A DNA stretch of 58,189 nt, taken from the NCBI RefSeq assembly GCF_024708915.1, contig NZ_JANJXQ010000073.1, positions 1 through 58,189 on the forward strand, read 5' to 3'. The notes beneath the pieces are model-generated. The model was given only the letters and a program-made list of their open reading frames with translations. It searched no databases and was not told the DNA's origin. Made by a program: the position numbers and the translations under genes. The stretch is from Thiobacillus sp. Its GTDB lineage: Bacteria; Pseudomonadota; Gammaproteobacteria; Burkholderiales; Thiobacillaceae. This document shows, in pieces, positions 20,034 through 28,763 of this stretch. Numbering within the stretch: the stretch's first letter is position 1; the number at the start of each line of letters is the position of its first letter.

Positions 20034-21173
20034 ATGAGCGCGATGCCCCCGACCGTCCCCGACTTTTCCGGTCTCGACTGCCTGTCCACCGGCGCGCTGG
20101 TGCTGGATGCCGACGGCAGGATCGTGTATGTCAACCCGGCTGCCGAGACTCTGCTTGGCGTGTCGGGCGTGTTGCTGGCGGGCGATCATGTCGAGCGGGT
20201 GTTCGAGCGCAGCCCCGAACTGCTGGCGGCGATCCGGACCGCGCGCAGCGAACTGGAAACAGTGGTCGAATACGAGCTCGATGTGGCGGCGAGCGGCCAT
20301 CCGCCGATCCGCCTCGGCTGCAGTATTTCGCCGCTGGATACGCCAGCGCATGCCGTATTGATCGAAATGCGCGCGGTCGATCCGCATCTGCGCATCGCCC
20401 GGCTGGAGCAGACGCGCCTGCAGCAGGAGGCCAACCGCGAATTGCTGCGCAACCTGGCGCACGAGATCAAGAACCCGCTCGGCGGCATACGCGGCGCGGC
20501 GCAATTGCTGGAACACGAACTGCCGCGCGAGTCCCTGCGCGAATACACGCAGGTCATCATCAAGGAATCCGACCGTTTGCAATCGCTGGCGGAGCGTTTG
20601 CTGACGCCGCACCGCATGCCCCGTTTTGGTGCGGTGAATATTCATGAGGTGCTGGAACGGGTGCGCAGCCTGATCCTGGCTGAAACGCCGAGCGTGGTCG
20701 TGCAGCGCGACTACGACATCAGCCTGCCGGAAATCCGCGCCGACGCCGAACAGCTGATCCAGGCCACGCTCAATATCGCGCGCAACGCCGTACAGGCAAT
20801 GCACGGTAACGGGCATGGGCACGGTAACGGGCATGGGCACGGTAACGGGCATGGGCACGGTAACGGGCATGGGCACGGTAACGGGCATGGCCGGGGCGAG
20901 ATCGTTTTCAAGACCCGGGTGGCGCGCCAGATTACGCTGGAGAGCCGGCGTTATCGCCTGGGCCTGCGCGTCGAGATCATCGACAATGGCCCCGGTGTGC
21001 CGGAGGATATCCGCGAGCAGATTTTCTATCCGCTGGTGTCGGGACGCGAAGGCGGCAGCGGTCTCGGGCTGGCGGTCGCGCAGACGCTGGTCGTGCAGAA
21101 CCACGGCACCATCGACTGCGAAAGCCGGCCCGGCCATACCGTGTTTGCGATTTTTCTACCTTTTCCTGCCTGA
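20034..21173 (+). CDS. glnL: Nitrogen regulation sensor histidine kinase NtrB (GlnL)
   Basis: A 379-residue soluble kinase/phosphatase for NtrC. It has an N-terminal PAS domain (ALVLDADGRIVYVNPAAETL), the phospho-acceptor motif LAHEIKNPLGGIRGAAQLL with His143, an N-box NIARNAVQAM (247-256), a G1 box DNGPGVP and G2 box GGSGLGLAVAQ. Between N-box and G1 box the usual short loop is replaced by about 30 residues of HGNGHG repeats from a DNA VNTR. The reading frame stays intact. ATG 20034 follows a weak ribosome binding site downstream of the REP-like repeats. ntrC begins 5 bp after the stop. Confidence 0.95.
   Translation: MSAMPPTVPDFSGLDCLSTGALVLDADGRIVYVNPAAETLLGVSGVLLAGDHVERVFERSPELLAAIRTARSELETVVEYELDVAASGHPPIRLGCSISPLDTPAHAVLIEMRAVDPHLRIARLEQTRLQQEANRELLRNLAHEIKNPLGGIRGAAQLLEHELPRESLREYTQVIIKESDRLQSLAERLLTPHRMPRFGAVNIHEVLERVRSLILAETPSVVVQRDYDISLPEIRADAEQLIQATLNIARNAVQAMHGNGHGHGNGHGHGNGHGHGNGHGHGNGHGRGEIVFKTRVARQITLESRRYRLGLRVEIIDNGPGVPEDIREQIFYPLVSGREGGSGLGLAVAQTLVVQNHGTIDCESRPGHTVFAIFLPFPA
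20801..20890 (+). repeat. In-frame 18-bp VNTR, five exact copies, inside ntrB
   Basis: The unit GCACGGTAACGGGCATGG occurs five times without a mismatch. It encodes the hexapeptide HGNGHG and so changes protein length by six residues per copy without shifting frame. Residues about 256-286 of NtrB are affected, in the ATP-lid neighbourhood. Confidence 0.97.
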
Positions 21174-21178
21174 ATATC

Positions 21179-22597
21179 ATGCCGAAGCGAACCTGTGTCT
21201 GGATCATCGACGACGACCGCTCCATCCGCTGGGTGCTGGAAAAAGCCCTGCTGCGCGAGGACATTCCGTGCATGACCTTCGGTTCGGCCAGCGATGCGCT
21301 GCGCGAACTGGAGCGCAGCCAGCCCAGCGCGGTATTGTCGGATATCCGCATGCCGGGGGTGTCCGGCCTGGAATTTCTGCAGGCGCTGAGAGAGCGGCTG
21401 CCCAAGGTGCCGGTCATCGTCATGACCGCGTATTCCGACCTCGACAGTGCGGTGGCGGCATTCCAGGGCGGCGCGTTCGAATACCTGCCGAAACCCTTCG
21501 ATGTCGATCAGGCGCTCGACCTGGTGCGCCGCGCGCTGACGGAAAACGCCAGCCGCGACGTGCCCGCCAGCAGCGATGCGCCGGTGCCGGAAATCCTCGG
21601 CCAGGCCCCCGCCATGCAGGAGGTGTTCCGCGCCATCGGGCGGCTGTCGCAGTCGCATGCCACCGTGCTGATCACCGGCGAATCCGGCAGCGGCAAAGAA
21701 CTGGTGGCGCACGCCTTGCACCGTCACAGCCCGCGCGCCAGCGGGCCGTTCATCGCCTTGAATACCGCCGCCATTCCCCGGGACTTGCTGGAGTCCGAAC
21801 TGTTCGGCCACGAGCGCGGCGCCTTCACCGGCGCGGCGGCGCAGCGGCGCGGCCGCTTCGAACAGGCCGACGGCGGCACGCTGTTTCTGGACGAGATCGG
21901 CGACATGCCGGCCGAACTGCAAACCCGCCTGCTGCGCGTGCTGGCAGACGGCCAGTTTTACCGGGTCGGCGGGCATTCCCCGATCAAGGTCAATGTGCGG
22001 GTCATCGCCGCCACCCACCAGGATCTGGAAATGCGGGTGCGCGAGGGCCTGTTTCGCGAGGATCTGTTCCATCGCCTCAACGTGATTCGGCTGCGCCTGC
22101 CGCCGCTGCGCGAACGGCGCGAGGACATCCCGCTGCTGGTGCGGCATTTCATGCAGAAGAGCGCGCGCGAACTCGGGGTGGAGGTCAAGGGGGTGTCGGA
22201 AACCGCGCTCAAGACCCTGGTCAATCTGCCGTGGAGCGGCAACGTGCGCCAACTCGAAAACGTCAGCCATTACCTGACCGTGATGGCGCCCGGCCAGGTG
22301 GTCGAAGCGGGCGACCTGCCGGCCGATCTGATGCAGGGTATGGTCGCGCAGGCCGGCAGCGACTGGCTGCATGGGCTGGCTGCCGAGGCGGGCGCGCGAC
22401 TGGCGCGCGGCGAAGCGGCGATTCTCGATGAACTCACTCAGGCTTACGAAAAAACGCTGATCGAAGTGGCGCTGCGCCATACCGGCGGGCGCCGCATCGA
22501 AGCCGCGCATCTGCTCGGCTGGGGGCGCAATACCCTGACGCGAAAGATCCACGAGCTGGGGATGGACGACGCAGCCGGGGCGGACGAAACCGGATGA
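21179..22597 (+). CDS. glnG: Nitrogen regulation response regulator NtrC (GlnG)
   Basis: A 472-residue sigma-54 activator. The receiver domain has the acidic pocket IIDDD and phospho-acceptor Asp55 (VLSDIRMPG), with the conserved MTAYSD and YLPKPFD loops. The AAA+ domain has Walker A GESGSGKE, the sigma-54-contacting GAFTGA loop (214-219) and Walker B GGTLFLDEIGDMP. A Fis-type helix-turn-helix closes the protein (RRIEAAHLLGWGRNTLTRKIHELGM). It should bind the sites at 17675-17722 and activate glnA. It is translated from ATG 21179, just after ntrB. Confidence 0.97.
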   Translation: MPKRTCVWIIDDDRSIRWVLEKALLREDIPCMTFGSASDALRELERSQPSAVLSDIRMPGVSGLEFLQALRERLPKVPVIVMTAYSDLDSAVAAFQGGAFEYLPKPFDVDQALDLVRRALTENASRDVPASSDAPVPEILGQAPAMQEVFRAIGRLSQSHATVLITGESGSGKELVAHALHRHSPRASGPFIALNTAAIPRDLLESELFGHERGAFTGAAAQRRGRFEQADGGTLFLDEIGDMPAELQTRLLRVLADGQFYRVGGHSPIKVNVRVIAATHQDLEMRVREGLFREDLFHRLNVIRLRLPPLRERREDIPLLVRHFMQKSARELGVEVKGVSETALKTLVNLPWSGNVRQLENVSHYLTVMAPGQVVEAGDLPADLMQGMVAQAGSDWLHGLAAEAGARLARGEAAILDELTQAYEKTLIEVALRHTGGRRIEAAHLLGWGRNTLTRKIHELGMDDAAGADETG

Positions 22598-22699
22598 TTC
22601 GCCGGCTGCTGGCGTGTTCCGAGGCGATCGCCATGGCAGCACGCTTTCGCTGCGCCACGACGAAACGTCCAGTGCTGCGCAAGCGTTTGAAGCAACAAA

Positions 22700-23416
22700 C
22701 TACTTGTTCTTGACGGTGTAGCGCAGCCAGACGCTGTCCCCCAATCCTTTCTCCACGCTTTTCAAGGCAAACTCGACTGGCGCTGTCTTGGGCAGAAAGC
22801 CGGATTGCTCGAACAGCGTCGGCGTACTGTTTTCGCCGTCGGCCAGCGGCGCGATGACGAGGCTCAACTCATCGACCACGCCGGCCTGAAGGAAGGACCA
22901 GTTGACGAACCCGCCGCCCGACAGCATCAGCGTCTCGATCCTGAACAAAGCCTTCAGCTTCTCGGCGGCGAGCTTGCAGTCGAGCTGGTTCTTGCCCGCG
23001 ACGATGTAGGAGATTTCCATCCGGCGCAGGAAGGCCCGGTAGGCATTGCTCGCCTTTTCCGTCAGCACCTCGATGACGTGCGCGGCAGGCCGATCCTCGT
23101 ACTTCAGGGTATTGCTCTCCCAGCCGATCCGACCCGACGCATCCACCGACACGTAGTACATCCCGGCGCCCTCGACGGCGACATAGTCGCCCTGCGGCAC
23201 GGTGGGCGCGTTCTCGTCCAGCGCGGGTTTTTTGTAGAAGGTGAAGTTCTCGTCGGTGGTGACGCGGCCGCACAGCCAGGCTTGCGGCCGGTAGCTGGCA
23301 TTGGTGCGCTCGTATTCCTGCGCCGGCCCCTTGATGGCTGCGGTATTCATGTACGGGCCGGTGATCTTGCCGTCCAGCGCGGTCATCATGTGACAGACGA
23401 TGTAGGGTCGGTTCAT
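22700..23416 (-). CDS. RibD C-terminal/DHFR-like reductase
   Basis: A 238-residue protein beginning MNRPYIVCHMMTALDGKITG, the substrate-binding start of the RibD C-terminal (DHFR-like) fold, with later LMLSGGGFVNWSFLQAGVVDELSLVIAPL, the NADPH-site and strand typical of the family. It probably reduces an unknown carbonyl or pteridine-like substrate; stand-alone members are mostly uncharacterised. ATG 23414-23416 has an AGGAGA ribosome binding site and overlaps the stop of the SDR stub as ATGA. It is the last gene of the operon starting with the cupin at 25611. Confidence 0.85.
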   Translation of the reverse strand: MNRPYIVCHMMTALDGKITGPYMNTAAIKGPAQEYERTNASYRPQAWLCGRVTTDENFTFYKKPALDENAPTVPQGDYVAVEGAGMYYVSVDASGRIGWESNTLKYEDRPAAHVIEVLTEKASNAYRAFLRRMEISYIVAGKNQLDCKLAAEKLKALFRIETLMLSGGGFVNWSFLQAGVVDELSLVIAPLADGENSTPTLFEQSGFLPKTAPVEFALKSVEKGLGDSVWLRYTVKNK

Positions 23417-23544
23417 GGTGAAATCTCTCCTGGGGTGCGTATCGGCCTGGCGCCCTTCAGAAACGTCTGCGTCGCGGCGGCCAGACCGATGCCGCTTGTG
23501 CCGCCGGTGACGACGGCAGGCTTTCCCGTCAGCAGCCTGTTCAT
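23413..23544 (-). pseudogene. Truncated SDR (short-chain dehydrogenase) N-terminal stub
   Basis: The 43-codon ORF reads MNRLLTGKPAVVTGGTSGIG and continues LAAATQTFLKGAR before breaking into PIRTPGEISP and a stop. The TGGTSGIG NAD(P)-binding loop is intact, but the remaining 200 or so residues of an SDR are missing. It lies between a complete SDR and the RibD-like gene, in frame and with an ATGA overlap to the latter. Confidence 0.75.
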
Positions 23545-23561
23545 TTCGTGCACATTTACGC

Positions 23562-24305
23562 TCACCATGCCTGATTCGCGGGACCGATGGTGAACTCGTT
23601 GACCGTCGTGTCCTCGGGCTGGTCGATCGCGAAGGCGACGACGCTGGCGATCCGGTCGGGGGAAATGCCGTAGGTGTCGTAGGTGCCCTGCATCTGCTCG
23701 CGCGACGCCTTGTCGCTGATCGTCTCCAGCAGCTCGGTGTTGATGGCGGCGGGGTAGATCGTCGCGGTGCGGATGTGGGTGCCTTCCATGGCGGATTCCA
23801 TGCGCAGCATTTCCATGAAGGCGCGGACGAACCACTTGGTTCCGCCGTAGACGGCGCCGCCCGGATAGGCCTTGAGTCCCGCCACCGACGAGGTGGCGAC
23901 GACGTGGCCCGATTTCTGTGCGATGAACTCGGGCAGCACGGCGGCCACGCCATTCAGGACGCCCTTGACGTTGACGTCGACCATGCGATGCCACTCGTCG
24001 GTCCTCAGCGCCGACAGCGGCGAGTTCGGCATCAGGCCGGCGTTGAGGAAAATGACGTCCACGCGGCCGAAGCTGTCCTTGGCCAGCTTGACGATGGCGT
24101 CGTTGTCGGACTGCTTGGTGACGTCCAGTTCCTGGTACACGGCCTGGCCGCCGGCCTGACGGATCGTCTCGGCAATCGCTTTGAGCTTGTCCTCGCGCCG
24201 CGCGCCGAGCACGACCCGGGCACCCTGGCTGGCGAGCAGCCTGGCCGTCGCCTCGCCGATGCCGGACGACGCGCCGGTGATGACGACGACTTTGTCCTTG
24301 ATCAT
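23562..24305 (-). CDS. Short-chain dehydrogenase/reductase
   Basis: A 247-residue classical SDR with TGASSGIG cofactor loop, LNAGLMPNSPL (NAG motif), the catalytic Ser in TSSVAG and YGGTKW as the YxxxK motif. The residue pattern LGARRE after beta-2 suggests NADP(H) preference. The substrate is unknown. It is the third gene of a minus-strand operon with an exported cupin and a carboxymuconolactone-decarboxylase-like protein. Confidence 0.92.
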   Translation of the reverse strand: MIKDKVVVITGASSGIGEATARLLASQGARVVLGARREDKLKAIAETIRQAGGQAVYQELDVTKQSDNDAIVKLAKDSFGRVDVIFLNAGLMPNSPLSALRTDEWHRMVDVNVKGVLNGVAAVLPEFIAQKSGHVVATSSVAGLKAYPGGAVYGGTKWFVRAFMEMLRMESAMEGTHIRTATIYPAAINTELLETISDKASREQMQGTYDTYGISPDRIASVVAFAIDQPEDTTVNEFTIGPANQAW

Positions 24306-24349
24306 GATGGTTCCCTTCTTTTACGGTAAGCCCGCCGCCTTGCCGCCCT

Positions 24350-25105
24350 TCATTTCGACGCGGGTGCCAGCACGCGCGCCAGCGCCTCGCGCGCACGCTG
24401 TCCGCTGTCGGCGCCGACACGCTCGTCCAGCATCTCAACGGCCTGCTGCATCTGCCGGGCCGTCAGGCCCGTGTTCATGCTCATCGCCATGTGCGACTGC
24501 AACTGCGCCTCGGCGCCCGGCAATGCCGACAGCATGGCGACGGTCGCCAGCTCGCGGCTTTGCCAATCGAGGTTGTCGCGCTCGAAGATGGCGCCGAACA
24601 GGTGACTTTGCAGGTACTCGCCGATGGCCGGGGCGAACTCGAAGACCGGCCCGGCCACGGTCTGGCCGACGAGCCGGGTCTGGTTAGCCTGGCCTGCGGC
24701 GCGCAGCGCATCGCCTTTGGGGATGACGTGGCTGGGTTCGCGGCCCGGCGCGTCACGGATGCCGCGTTGCCTGCGTTCATCCACCACCTTCATCAGCTCG
24801 GTCAGCGCGTTCAGGCTGCGCGGAAAGCCGGCGTAGGCGTAGAGCTGCACCAGCACTTCGCGCGCATCGCTGATGCTCAGGCCGGCATCCAGCCCCTGAT
24901 CCAACGCGCGATTGAGCCTGGCCATGTCGCCCACGGCGGCAAACGCCGCGATCGGCATCAGGGCCTGCTGTGTGGCGGAAAGCTGTTCCTGTGCAGTGTT
25001 CATCGTTGCCTGCCTTGGCTGGGACGGGCTCGTCGGTTCAGCGGCCCGGCCTGCCGTCGCCCCCAGGAGGGCAACGGCGGCCGCTGCGGTCAGTGCGGCT
25101 TTCAT
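24350..25105 (-). CDS. Exported carboxymuconolactone-decarboxylase-family protein
   Basis: A 251-residue protein with a Sec signal peptide (MKAALTAAAAVALLGATAG, cleavage near GRAA) and two CMD-like helical repeats: LVQLYAYAGFPRSLNALTEL and RELATVAMLSALPGAEAQLQSHMAMSMNTGL. No AhpD-type CxxC is present, so peroxiredoxin-reductase activity is unlikely; a decarboxylase or isomerase-like role is possible. The start at 25103-25105 gives the signal peptide, and an internal Met at the mature start is a weaker alternative. It lies 11 bp after the cupin gene in an operon. Confidence 0.82.
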   Translation of the reverse strand: MKAALTAAAAVALLGATAGRAAEPTSPSQPRQATMNTAQEQLSATQQALMPIAAFAAVGDMARLNRALDQGLDAGLSISDAREVLVQLYAYAGFPRSLNALTELMKVVDERRQRGIRDAPGREPSHVIPKGDALRAAGQANQTRLVGQTVAGPVFEFAPAIGEYLQSHLFGAIFERDNLDWQSRELATVAMLSALPGAEAQLQSHMAMSMNTGLTARQMQQAVEMLDERVGADSGQRAREALARVLAPASK

Positions 25106-25116
25106 GGCCACGCTGC

Positions 25117-25611
25117 TCACGGTTTGACCGGCGTCGGGTATTGCGCGTCGCTGACCTGCTCCATCCAGTCGACGGACTTGCCGTCCAGCGCCTCGGCGAC
25201 GGCGATATGGGTCATCGCAGTGGCGGGCGCGGCGCCGTGCCAGTGCTTGACGCCCGGCGGTATCCAGACCATATCGCCGGGATTGATCGTGCGCGCCGGG
25301 CCGCCCCATTCCTGCACCAGGCCCGAGCCGGCCGTGACGAACAGCGTCTGGCCCAGCGGGTGGGTGTGCCAGGCGGTGCGGGCACCCGGCTCGAAGGTGA
25401 CCGTGGCGCCGCCGACGCGCGCCGGTTGCGGCGCCTGGAACGGCGAATCGATGCGGACGGTGCCGGTGAAGTATTCGGCCTGGCCCTGGACGGAAGGCTG
25501 CGAGCCGATCGGGGTGACGGTGATCATGGGCGATTTCTCCTGTGCGGATGCCGCTGAAACGATCAGTGCGAGGGACAAGGCGGCGGCTGCAAACGGCTTC
25601 ATGGGCTTCAT
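25117..25611 (-). CDS. Exported cupin-domain protein
   Basis: A 164-residue protein with a Sec signal ([20 protein letters not shown]) and one cupin barrel. Metal ligands are visible in motif 1 ([16 protein letters not shown]) and motif 2 ([23 protein letters not shown]). The sequence style matches cupins related to bacterial hydroxynitrile lyases and quercetinase-like proteins, but the reaction here is unknown. It is the first gene of the cupin-CMD-SDR-RibD operon, which suggests a small redox or detoxification pathway partly located in the periplasm. Confidence 0.85.
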   Translation of the reverse strand: MKPMKPFAAAALSLALIVSAASAQEKSPMITVTPIGSQPSVQGQAEYFTGTVRIDSPFQAPQPARVGGATVTFEPGARTAWHTHPLGQTLFVTAGSGLVQEWGGPARTINPGDMVWIPPGVKHWHGAAPATAMTHIAVAEALDGKSVDWMEQVSDAQYPTPVKP

Positions 25612-25783
25612 GCGGAATCCTTCGTCGAAGGCTTGTGTTCAGGGCGCTTGGCAGATCAACGCTTTCACTCTAGCTCGCATCGGATTGGCTGATAAGAGAG
25701 AAAGATAGCGACGATAGCGCCCGTCGACGTTCTGTTTCAGGCACACGCCTTCATCTCCCGCCGAAGCCCGCCAAGGGCTCGGC

Positions 25784-25800
25784 CCGGGCTCAAAGCCCGG
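25784..25800 (-). terminator. GC hairpin after the flavocytochrome gene
   Basis: CCGGGCT and AGCCCGG form a 7-bp stem with a 3-nt loop, directly after the stop of the minus-strand gene at 25802. No T-run follows, so it is a weak candidate terminator. Confidence 0.3.
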
Positions 25801-25801
25801 T

Positions 25802-27154
25802 TCATCGCATCGCAAACAGTTCCTGGTGAAACCGCTCCTGCACCGGCAAGCCCTGCGCGGCAAAGTCCTTCCTCAGCGCTTCGCCGAAACCTGCCGGTCC
25901 GCAGAACCAGATGCTGGCGGCGCGCCATTCCGGCACCTCGGCCCGGATGCGGTCGCCCGTCAGAAACCCATCGCGCGCGTCGACCAGGACGTGCATGCGA
26001 ATGTTCGCAGCCTCGGCGTCTGCCGTGAGCTTGGCGATGGCCGTCTCGTCGTACTCGGCGGTCGTATGAAACAGGTCGATCTCCGGTGATGGCCGATCCG
26101 GCGTTGCGTGCCGCTCCTGTGCGATGTGCTTCATGCCGGCAATGAACGGCGTGATGCCGATGCCGCCACCGATCCAGATCTGTCGGCGCTGGCCGTGGTC
26201 GAAGTCGAAGCAGCCGTAGGGACCTTCGATCTTCACCTCCTGCCCGACGTGCAGCGTCTCGCGCAGTCGGCTGGTATGGTCTCCCAGTTCCTTGGCGACG
26301 AAGGTGATCCGACGATCGTTGTCGTTCCAGGCCGAGGCAATGGTGTAGGGATGCGCGCCTTCGGCGCTGTCCGATGTCTTGAAGGCGAACTGACCCGGGT
26401 TGTGGCCGGGCCAGCCGTGCGGCACTTCGATCTCGGCCTCGAGGGCGTGCACGCCGGGATAGTACTGGAGCGCAACGATCCTGCCCTTGACCTGCCGGCC
26501 CGCGCCAACGCGACGCAGCAGGACGACGATCGCCGCATATGTGCCCCAGGCGAGGAGCAAGGCCATGACCATGCCAATCGGCGAAGTCCAGTAGCTGAAG
26601 TCGGTCAGCACGACCGAGTGGAACACCAGCACCAGATAGGCAACAGCCAGCAGGCGATGGGTCTTGTAGAAGAGCCGGTAGGGAAAAGACTTGATCAGTG
26701 CCAATGCAATCAGCAAGACAGCGGCATAGAAGGCCCATTCGCCCACGCCTTCCGCAGTGCCGCGCCAGCTCATGAAAAGCGCCTCGACCGGGTTTTCGAT
26801 CACGGGTTTTTCGCCGCGCACCGGGCGTTCCAGCCAGCCCCATCCCACCGCCCATTTGGGCCCTTTGCCCCAAAGCCAATGAACCACGGAAACAGCCAGG
26901 GCCGCGATGCCGAGCCACTTGTGCAGCCGGTACATCTTGTCCAGCCCGCCGAACCACCGCTCCGGCCAGCGCGGCCGCAGCGCCAGGATCATGGCGACGC
27001 TCATCGCACCCATGGCGATGATGCCGCTGTACTGGACTATCGCACCGCGCACGGCGAAAAAGCCCGTCAACTGAAACACCGAAGGGGCTGCGACAAACCA
27101 CAGAACCGTCAATAGCGCCAGCATTCCCCACAAGGCGCGCTTGATATTTCGCAT
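25802..27154 (-). CDS. Ferric-reductase-like transmembrane flavoprotein
   Basis: A 450-residue protein with about six membrane helices carrying the His pairs of a ferric-reductase-like haem domain (LDKMYRLHKWLGIAALAVSVVHWLWG; FYKTHRLLAVAYLVLVFHSVV). A cytosolic FAD/NAD(P)H half follows, with an FAD-site HPYTIAS, a phosphate-binding IGGGIGITPFIAGM and the C-terminal WFCGPAGFGEALRKDF. It should pass electrons from NAD(P)H across the membrane to an unknown acceptor. The large soluble loop with EKPVIENPVEALFMSW is a feature of the ferredoxin-reductase-like bacterial subgroup. It appears to be a single-gene unit. Confidence 0.9.
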   Translation of the reverse strand: MRNIKRALWGMLALLTVLWFVAAPSVFQLTGFFAVRGAIVQYSGIIAMGAMSVAMILALRPRWPERWFGGLDKMYRLHKWLGIAALAVSVVHWLWGKGPKWAVGWGWLERPVRGEKPVIENPVEALFMSWRGTAEGVGEWAFYAAVLLIALALIKSFPYRLFYKTHRLLAVAYLVLVFHSVVLTDFSYWTSPIGMVMALLLAWGTYAAIVVLLRRVGAGRQVKGRIVALQYYPGVHALEAEIEVPHGWPGHNPGQFAFKTSDSAEGAHPYTIASAWNDNDRRITFVAKELGDHTSRLRETLHVGQEVKIEGPYGCFDFDHGQRRQIWIGGGIGITPFIAGMKHIAQERHATPDRPSPEIDLFHTTAEYDETAIAKLTADAEAANIRMHVLVDARDGFLTGDRIRAEVPEWRAASIWFCGPAGFGEALRKDFAAQGLPVQERFHQELFAMR

Positions 27155-27761
27155 ACTCCCACCCTACTCAATATGGATTCTTCCGAGAAACAACTCGGCT
27201 ATTCCGATATATATATCCCAACACAGGGGATCACGGTAGGAATGGAATGTACGCTGCGCGAAAAAAATGTGCGTCCAGCATGTCGATTGCGGCAATGAGC
27301 TGCATCAACGCTCGTTTGTGATGCACCGGTTGAAGCGCATCGTGCAGGGATTGATCAAGCGCGGCGCAGGAAGCGGACAACGAATACCCCATGATCGATG
27401 CATGCCACCATGCGCACCCGCCAGCACAGCGCCGGTGCAAAAAGGGGCGTGCGCGCAAACCCCCCGGACGCAGCCGCGGGGCTTGAGCCCCAGGATCAAC
27501 GCCACCGTGGACGCCTGGGTAATCCGCCGGGCTTTTGTTTCACCGCAGGTTGGTGTCGTGACTCAGAAATATCGCAACATGAAACGGCATTTTTTTCCGC
27601 ATGGCGACGTTGCTCGCCAGCAATACCCCGCGATTGCCGCGCGCTACGGGAAAACCGCATCTGTCTTCCCCGGCGCCATTCACCTGGCGGACGCTGTCGC
27701 TTGGCTCAATGGATGACACTCACAGGCCTTCGCCCTCGCGTCTGGCAGCCCATGTGCGCCG
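27155..27761. other. 607-bp stretch without a confident gene
   Basis: Several short overlapping ORFs are open on both strands but none has a recognisable product. The best is a 53-codon minus-strand ORF (27231-27392) ending DMLDAHFFRAAYIPFLP. The first 80 bp after the flavocytochrome start are AT-rich and contain alternating TATATATA at about 27210, probably its promoter region. Confidence 0.5.
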
Positions 27762-28382
27762 TCAACCCTTGAGCTTCTGTTTCAACGCCGTCCACTGGTC
27801 CTGAATCTCGTCCTTCCAGGACTCGTACTTGGCGCTCCACTCGTCCTTGCGCTTCTCGCGCAGCACGCGACGCGCCTCCTTGGCGGCTGCTTCCTCGGCA
27901 TCGCGCAGGGCATCCACCTCGGCCATCACGGCAGCCGCAGGGCGGCGCAGCACCACGCCATCCAGACTGGCGACGAGACCATCGATGACCTCCTCGGCGA
28001 ATTCGCCTACCGTGGCCACCACCGCCGTGGCACCCGGCGGCACAGCGCTCAGCATCTGGTCGATCAGGCTGGTACGGTCTTCCAGCCGGCCGCCCGACAC
28101 CACCGTGCCCACTAGCGCTCCCGAGGCGCCCCCCAGCAGCACGCCCAACGGCCCGCCGAAGATGCCGATCAACGATCCCAGAAGCGTGCCCACCAGCGGG
28201 CCATCAGCCGGTGCGCCATCGCTGAAACCGTCGCGCGCACGAAAGCCGCCGGCGTCGCGGTCGATGACCACCGCGTTGACCAGCTTCAGACGTGTCTGGG
28301 TAGCTGCAGCCTTCAGTTCGCTCAGCGCCTGATAGGCCTTGGATTCTTCGGCAAAGGTGAGGACGACGACGTTATCTTGCAT
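27762..28382 (-). CDS. DUF1269 family (YtrH/general-stress-like) protein
   Basis: A 206-residue protein with the DUF1269 start NVVVLTFAEESKAYQALSEL and a central glycine-rich hydrophobic hairpin (LVGTLLGSLIGIFGGPLGVL, then LGGASGALVGTVV). After it comes the ATAVVATVGEFAEEVIDGL core and a highly charged C-terminal helix with many Lys, Glu and Trp. Function is unknown; members are membrane-associated. ATG 28380-28382 has an AGGAGG site 9 nt upstream. Confidence 0.85.
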   Translation of the reverse strand: MQDNVVVLTFAEESKAYQALSELKAAATQTRLKLVNAVVIDRDAGGFRARDGFSDGAPADGPLVGTLLGSLIGIFGGPLGVLLGGASGALVGTVVSGGRLEDRTSLIDQMLSAVPPGATAVVATVGEFAEEVIDGLVASLDGVVLRRPAAAVMAEVDALRDAEEAAAKEARRVLREKRKDEWSAKYESWKDEIQDQWTALKQKLKG

Positions 28383-28763
28383 GGTAAGAGCCTCCTGAAA
28401 ATGGGGTAGGATCGGGACGACTTGCTTAAAGCAATATAAGTGCGGTCCACCCGATGTCAATGGCGTTTTGCGCCAGCCGGGCCACTGAAAAGCAGCTTGC
28501 CTTCATTCACCTCGATTCTCCGTGTCTTTGAAGTTTCCAGCTTCCTGCTATAAACCGAGACAGGGTCGGACCAAGACGAGGCGGTAACCGCACAGGCCAT
28601 GGGTATCAGGGCTTGACCGGTAGCCGTTCGATGTAGGGCAATCTTGGCTGATCAGGGAGTTCCGCATAACTGTAGCCGTAACATTCGCGTACATCAGGCA
28701 TTGGCCCTGGATGCGGTGTTGTTGAGCGGTTGTTCCTGTGGGCATGTGCAGGGGAAAAGGACG
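28383..28763. other. 381-bp divergent intergenic region
   Basis: The region separates the minus-strand DUF1269 gene from the plus-strand glycosidase. It should contain both promoters. TTTGAAG and CTATAAACC around 28530-28557 are a plausible -35/-10 pair for the right-hand gene. No confident ORF or RNA gene was seen. Confidence 0.4.

Noticed and set aside
20801..20890. Possible CRISPR-like array
   Set aside because: The 18-bp units are contiguous with no spacers, and encode HGNGHG in frame with ntrB.
27231..27392. 53-codon minus-strand ORF
   Set aside because: No ribosome binding site or recognisable family; kept only as a note in the 607-bp gap.
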